Assembly: GCA_025355115.1 (NCBI GenBank)
Contig: JANXLO010000687.1
Span: 1-8,205 of the forward strand
Origin: Chthonomonadaceae bacterium
GTDB taxonomy: Bacteria; Armatimonadota; Chthonomonadetes; Chthonomonadales; Chthonomonadaceae
DNA length: 8,205 nucleotides
Direction: 5' to 3'
Part shown: in pieces, positions 6,576 to 8,205 of the stretch
Position numbering within the stretch: position 1 is the first letter of the stretch
Layout: each line of letters opens with the position of its first letter
The notes under the pieces: generated by a model
Database searches by the model: none
What the model saw: the letters and a program-made list of their open reading frames with translations, nothing else
Told to the model about the DNA's origin: nothing
Translations under genes and position numbers: made by a program

Positions 6576-6938
6576 ATGGGAAGAACTACCGTCACTCCTT
6601 TGCCCTCATTGCAGCGGCGGATGACCGCTTTCGGGGAGAACCTCCGTCTGGCGCGGCTGCGCCGCAGGTTCTCAGCAGCTGTTGTGGCCGAACGGGCGGG
6701 CATCAGTCGGCCCACTCTTCGTGCGGTCGAGCGCGGCGACCCTTCCGTCTCGTTCGGCGCCTATGCCAGCGTGCTCTTCTGTCTGGGGCTGGAGCAAGAT
6801 CTGGAGGAGCTCGGGCGCGACGACGAACTGGGGCGCAAACTCCAGGACGCCGAACTTACTGTCAAGCGCCGCGCGCCCCGTCGTCCCAAAACCAAGCCTG
6901 CGAGCTCAACGCCCGCCCCAAGGGAGGAGGCCGCGTGA
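6576..6938 (+). CDS. HipB-like Xre-family HTH transcriptional regulator (putative antitoxin)
   Basis: A 120-residue DNA-binding protein of the Cro/CI (Xre) type usually paired with HipA-like kinases. The segment from residue 16, TAFGENLRLARLRRRF, leads into the helix-turn-helix: AAVVAERAGISRPTLRAVERG, about residues 35-55 (recognition helix around SRPTLRAVE). A dimerisation-type stretch VLFCLGLEQDLEELG follows, and then the DELGRKLQDA motif typical of this subgroup. The tail, rich in Lys, Arg, Pro and Ala, is probably disordered. Two starts are possible: ATG 6576, almost at the predicted transcription start, or ATG 6621 (105 residues), which matches the usual N-terminus of the family. Neither has a clear Shine-Dalgarno. 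Expected role: it neutralises the HipA-like partner and represses its own promoter. Its stop overlaps the start of the next gene (GTGA). The class is firm; the antitoxin role is by context. Confidence 0.88.
   Translation: MGRTTVTPLPSLQRRMTAFGENLRLARLRRRFSAAVVAERAGISRPTLRAVERGDPSVSFGAYASVLFCLGLEQDLEELGRDDELGRKLQDAELTVKRRAPRRPKTKPASSTPAPREEAA
6922..6930 (+). promoter_or_regulatory. Strong Shine-Dalgarno site for the hipA-like gene
   Basis: GGGAGGAGG lies inside the end of the regulator gene, 4 bases before the GTG at 6935. It supports this GTG as the start and indicates translational coupling through the 4-base overlap. Confidence 0.7.
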
Positions 6939-7708
6939 AGCCTCCTGTACAGCGGATAATCGAAGTCTGGGCGGACTGGAGTGCGGGTGACGCCCCTCGC
7001 TGCCTGGGCACGCTGACCGCCACGCCGGTGCGCGGCAGCGAAATATTCGCTTTCGCCTACGATGCGGATTGGCTGAAGAGCGGGGCGGGACACAGCCTCG
7101 ATCCTGCCCTGCGTCAGTTTCCCGGAGCGCAATATCCAGCCGCTCACAAGGCCAATTTCGGCATATTCCTCGACTCAGCGCCGGACCGCTGGGGGCGACT
7201 GCTCATGGATCGCCGGGAGGCGCAGTCGGCGCGCGAGGAGGCGCGGCCAAGGCAGACGCTGCGAGAATCGGACTATCTGCTCGGCGTCTACGACGGGCAT
7301 CGGATGGGGGCTCTGCGCTTCCGAACCGAGCCGGAAGGGCCATTTCTCGACGATGACCGTGAGTTCGCTTCCCTGGACTTCGCTGCGCGAGCACGCCAGT
7401 CTGGAGATCGAACGTCAAGGCGCGGAGCAGAACCCGGAGTACCGCAAATGGCTGCGCATGCTAATCGCGCCCGGCGGCTCGCTCGGGGGTGCTCGGCCCA
7501 AAGCGGGTGTGCTGGACGCCGAAGGCCGTCTTTGGATCGCCAAATTTCCGAGTCGAGGCGACGCACAGGACTGGGGGGCATGGGAGCTGCTCGTCCACCG
7601 ACTCGCCGAACAGGCGGGGATTGTGGTCTCGCTGGCGCAGGCGCGGACATTCAACACTGCTCGACACACTTTTCTCACGAAGCGGTTCGACCGAGCCGAA
7701 TCGGGTGA
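6935..7708 (+). CDS. N-terminal HipA-domain frame with out-of-frame tail
   Basis: If translated without a frame change, the GTG at 6935 yields 257 residues. Only about the first 145 are HipA-like (N-subdomain 1 and part of subdomain 2). The rest, from about 7370 to the stop at 7706-7708, is an out-of-frame, arginine- and alanine-rich sequence with no meaning I can see. It would have no kinase active site. It is listed because it has the strong ribosome site and coupling to the regulator, so it is probably made in some form. Confidence 0.45.
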   Translation: MKPPVQRIIEVWADWSAGDAPRCLGTLTATPVRGSEIFAFAYDADWLKSGAGHSLDPALRQFPGAQYPAAHKANFGIFLDSAPDRWGRLLMDRREAQSAREEARPRQTLRESDYLLGVYDGHRMGALRFRTEPEGPFLDDDREFASLDFAARARQSGDRTSRRGAEPGVPQMAAHANRARRLARGCSAQSGCAGRRRPSLDRQISESRRRTGLGGMGAARPPTRRTGGDCGLAGAGADIQHCSTHFSHEAVRPSRIG

Positions 7709-8201
7709 ACGGATCCACTTCGCTTCTGCCATGACTCTGCTGGGCCGGGCCGATGGCGACGACGCCTCCACGGGAGCGAGCTATCTGGAGATGGCGGAAT
7801 TCCTGATGCGGCAAGGCGCAGCGGCGGATCGTGATCTCGAGCAGCTCTGGCGACGCATCGTTTTCAATCTCTGCGTCTCCAATGCGGACGACCACCTGCG
7901 CAACCAAGGATTTCTTCTCGAGATGGGCGGATGGACGCTCTCCCCTGCCTACGACATGAACCCCGATCCTTACGCGGACGGCCTGAAGCTCAACATTTCC
8001 GACGTGGAGAACTCCCTGGACTTGGAGCTTGCATTGGAGGTCGCCGAATATTTTCGAGTTGCCGCGCCCCGCGCCAAGGCCATCGTGGAGGAAGTCGCTT
8101 CGCCCGTCAGGCGGTGGCGACCCCTCGCCGCGCTGCTGAAGCTGTCGTCAACGGAAATCGAGCCCATGGCGCCTGCGTTCCGCCTCGCCGATGGAGTTTG
8201 A
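7353..8201 (+). CDS. HipA-like kinase core frame (possible separate start)
   Basis: An open frame of 282 residues from ATG 7353 carries the whole kinase part of the HipA-like protein, including the Gly-rich loop, catalytic Asp and both metal-binding residues. GGAAGGG at 7333-7339 lies 13 bases upstream, rather far for a Shine-Dalgarno, so independent starting is possible but not well supported. The homology to HipA begins about 7 codons after this ATG. If made alone it would lack the N-terminal module, like the HipT subunit of three-gene HipBST systems, although HipT is normally complete with its own subdomains and the split point there is earlier. Confidence 0.5.
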   Translation: MTVSSLPWTSLREHASLEIERQGAEQNPEYRKWLRMLIAPGGSLGGARPKAGVLDAEGRLWIAKFPSRGDAQDWGAWELLVHRLAEQAGIVVSLAQARTFNTARHTFLTKRFDRAESGERIHFASAMTLLGRADGDDASTGASYLEMAEFLMRQGAAADRDLEQLWRRIVFNLCVSNADDHLRNQGFLLEMGGWTLSPAYDMNPDPYADGLKLNISDVENSLDLELALEVAEYFRVAAPRAKAIVEEVASPVRRWRPLAALLKLSSTEIEPMAPAFRLADGV

Positions 8202-8205
8202 AGGC

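Larger units (their letters stand above)
6935..8201 (+). pseudogene. HipA-like serine/threonine kinase gene split by a frameshift
   Basis: HipA-type toxins phosphorylate translation factors (GltX in E. coli) and bring on growth arrest. Starting at GTG 6935, the first 140 or so codons give the N-terminal HipA module: IIEVWADW, then LGTLTATP, FAYDADWL, NFGIFLDSAPDRWG and YLLGVYDGHRMGALRF. Near 7367-7374 the homology moves to the +1 frame (PWTSLREHASLE) and runs to a TGA at 8199-8201. The kinase core looks intact: GGSLGGARPK with a Ser codon at 7479 (place of the regulatory, autophosphorylated Ser), LTKRFDR, a catalytic Asp at 7887 and metal-binding Asn at 7902 in NADDHLRN, and an Asp at 7953 in AYD. 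Removing one base would give about 421 residues, normal for the family. Whether it is inactive, a sequence error, a programmed frameshift or two polypeptides is open. Confidence 0.82.

Noticed and set aside
6524..6934. An upstream extension of the hipA-like frame back to 6524
   Set aside because: It would overlap the whole regulator gene; GTG 6935 with its Shine-Dalgarno and the 4-base overlap is the natural start.

Overview
The window is bacterial and GC-rich, with compact genes, Shine-Dalgarno sites and short spacers. I cannot assign a genus. Two faint hints come from the remnants in the middle: a TPR tail of the kind common in Planctomycetes-type proteins, and a possible PEP-CTERM-like sorting tail. 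Together they would fit a free-living bacterium of the Planctomycetota, Armatimonadota or Acidobacteriota sort. This is inference only.

Layout. (1) Positions 1-1022, minus strand: most of obgE/cgtA, the ribosome-associated Obg GTPase, running off the left edge before its stop. A good sigma70-type promoter for it lies at 1068-1096. (2) Positions 1249-5740, plus strand: a probable three-gene cluster. It holds an exported DUF3857/transglutaminase-like protein, a small unrecognised four-cysteine protein starting 7 bases downstream, and a cytoplasmic S9-family (prolyl oligopeptidase-like) serine peptidase with its full catalytic triad. (3) Positions 5741-6493: no intact gene. This stretch holds a weak candidate bidirectional terminator, a possible broken minus-strand gene ending in a PEP-CTERM-like tail, and the frameshifted 3' end of a plus-strand TPR gene. 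It looks like a patch of decaying genes. (4) Positions 6510-8201, plus strand: a hipBA-type module. A strong promoter is overlaid by inverted and direct repeats (a likely autoregulatory operator). It is followed by a HipB-like Xre/HTH regulator and, overlapping it by 4 bases, a HipA-like Ser/Thr kinase gene.

The most notable observation is that the hipA-like gene is split between two frames near 7367-7374. The N-terminal module is in one frame. The kinase core, with all its key residues, is in the +1 frame, and an ATG at 7353 could start it separately. This could be a mutation, a sequence error, a +1 programmed frameshift, or a two-polypeptide arrangement reminiscent of HipS/HipT. I found no tRNA, rRNA, CRISPR array, insertion sequence or wholly new system.
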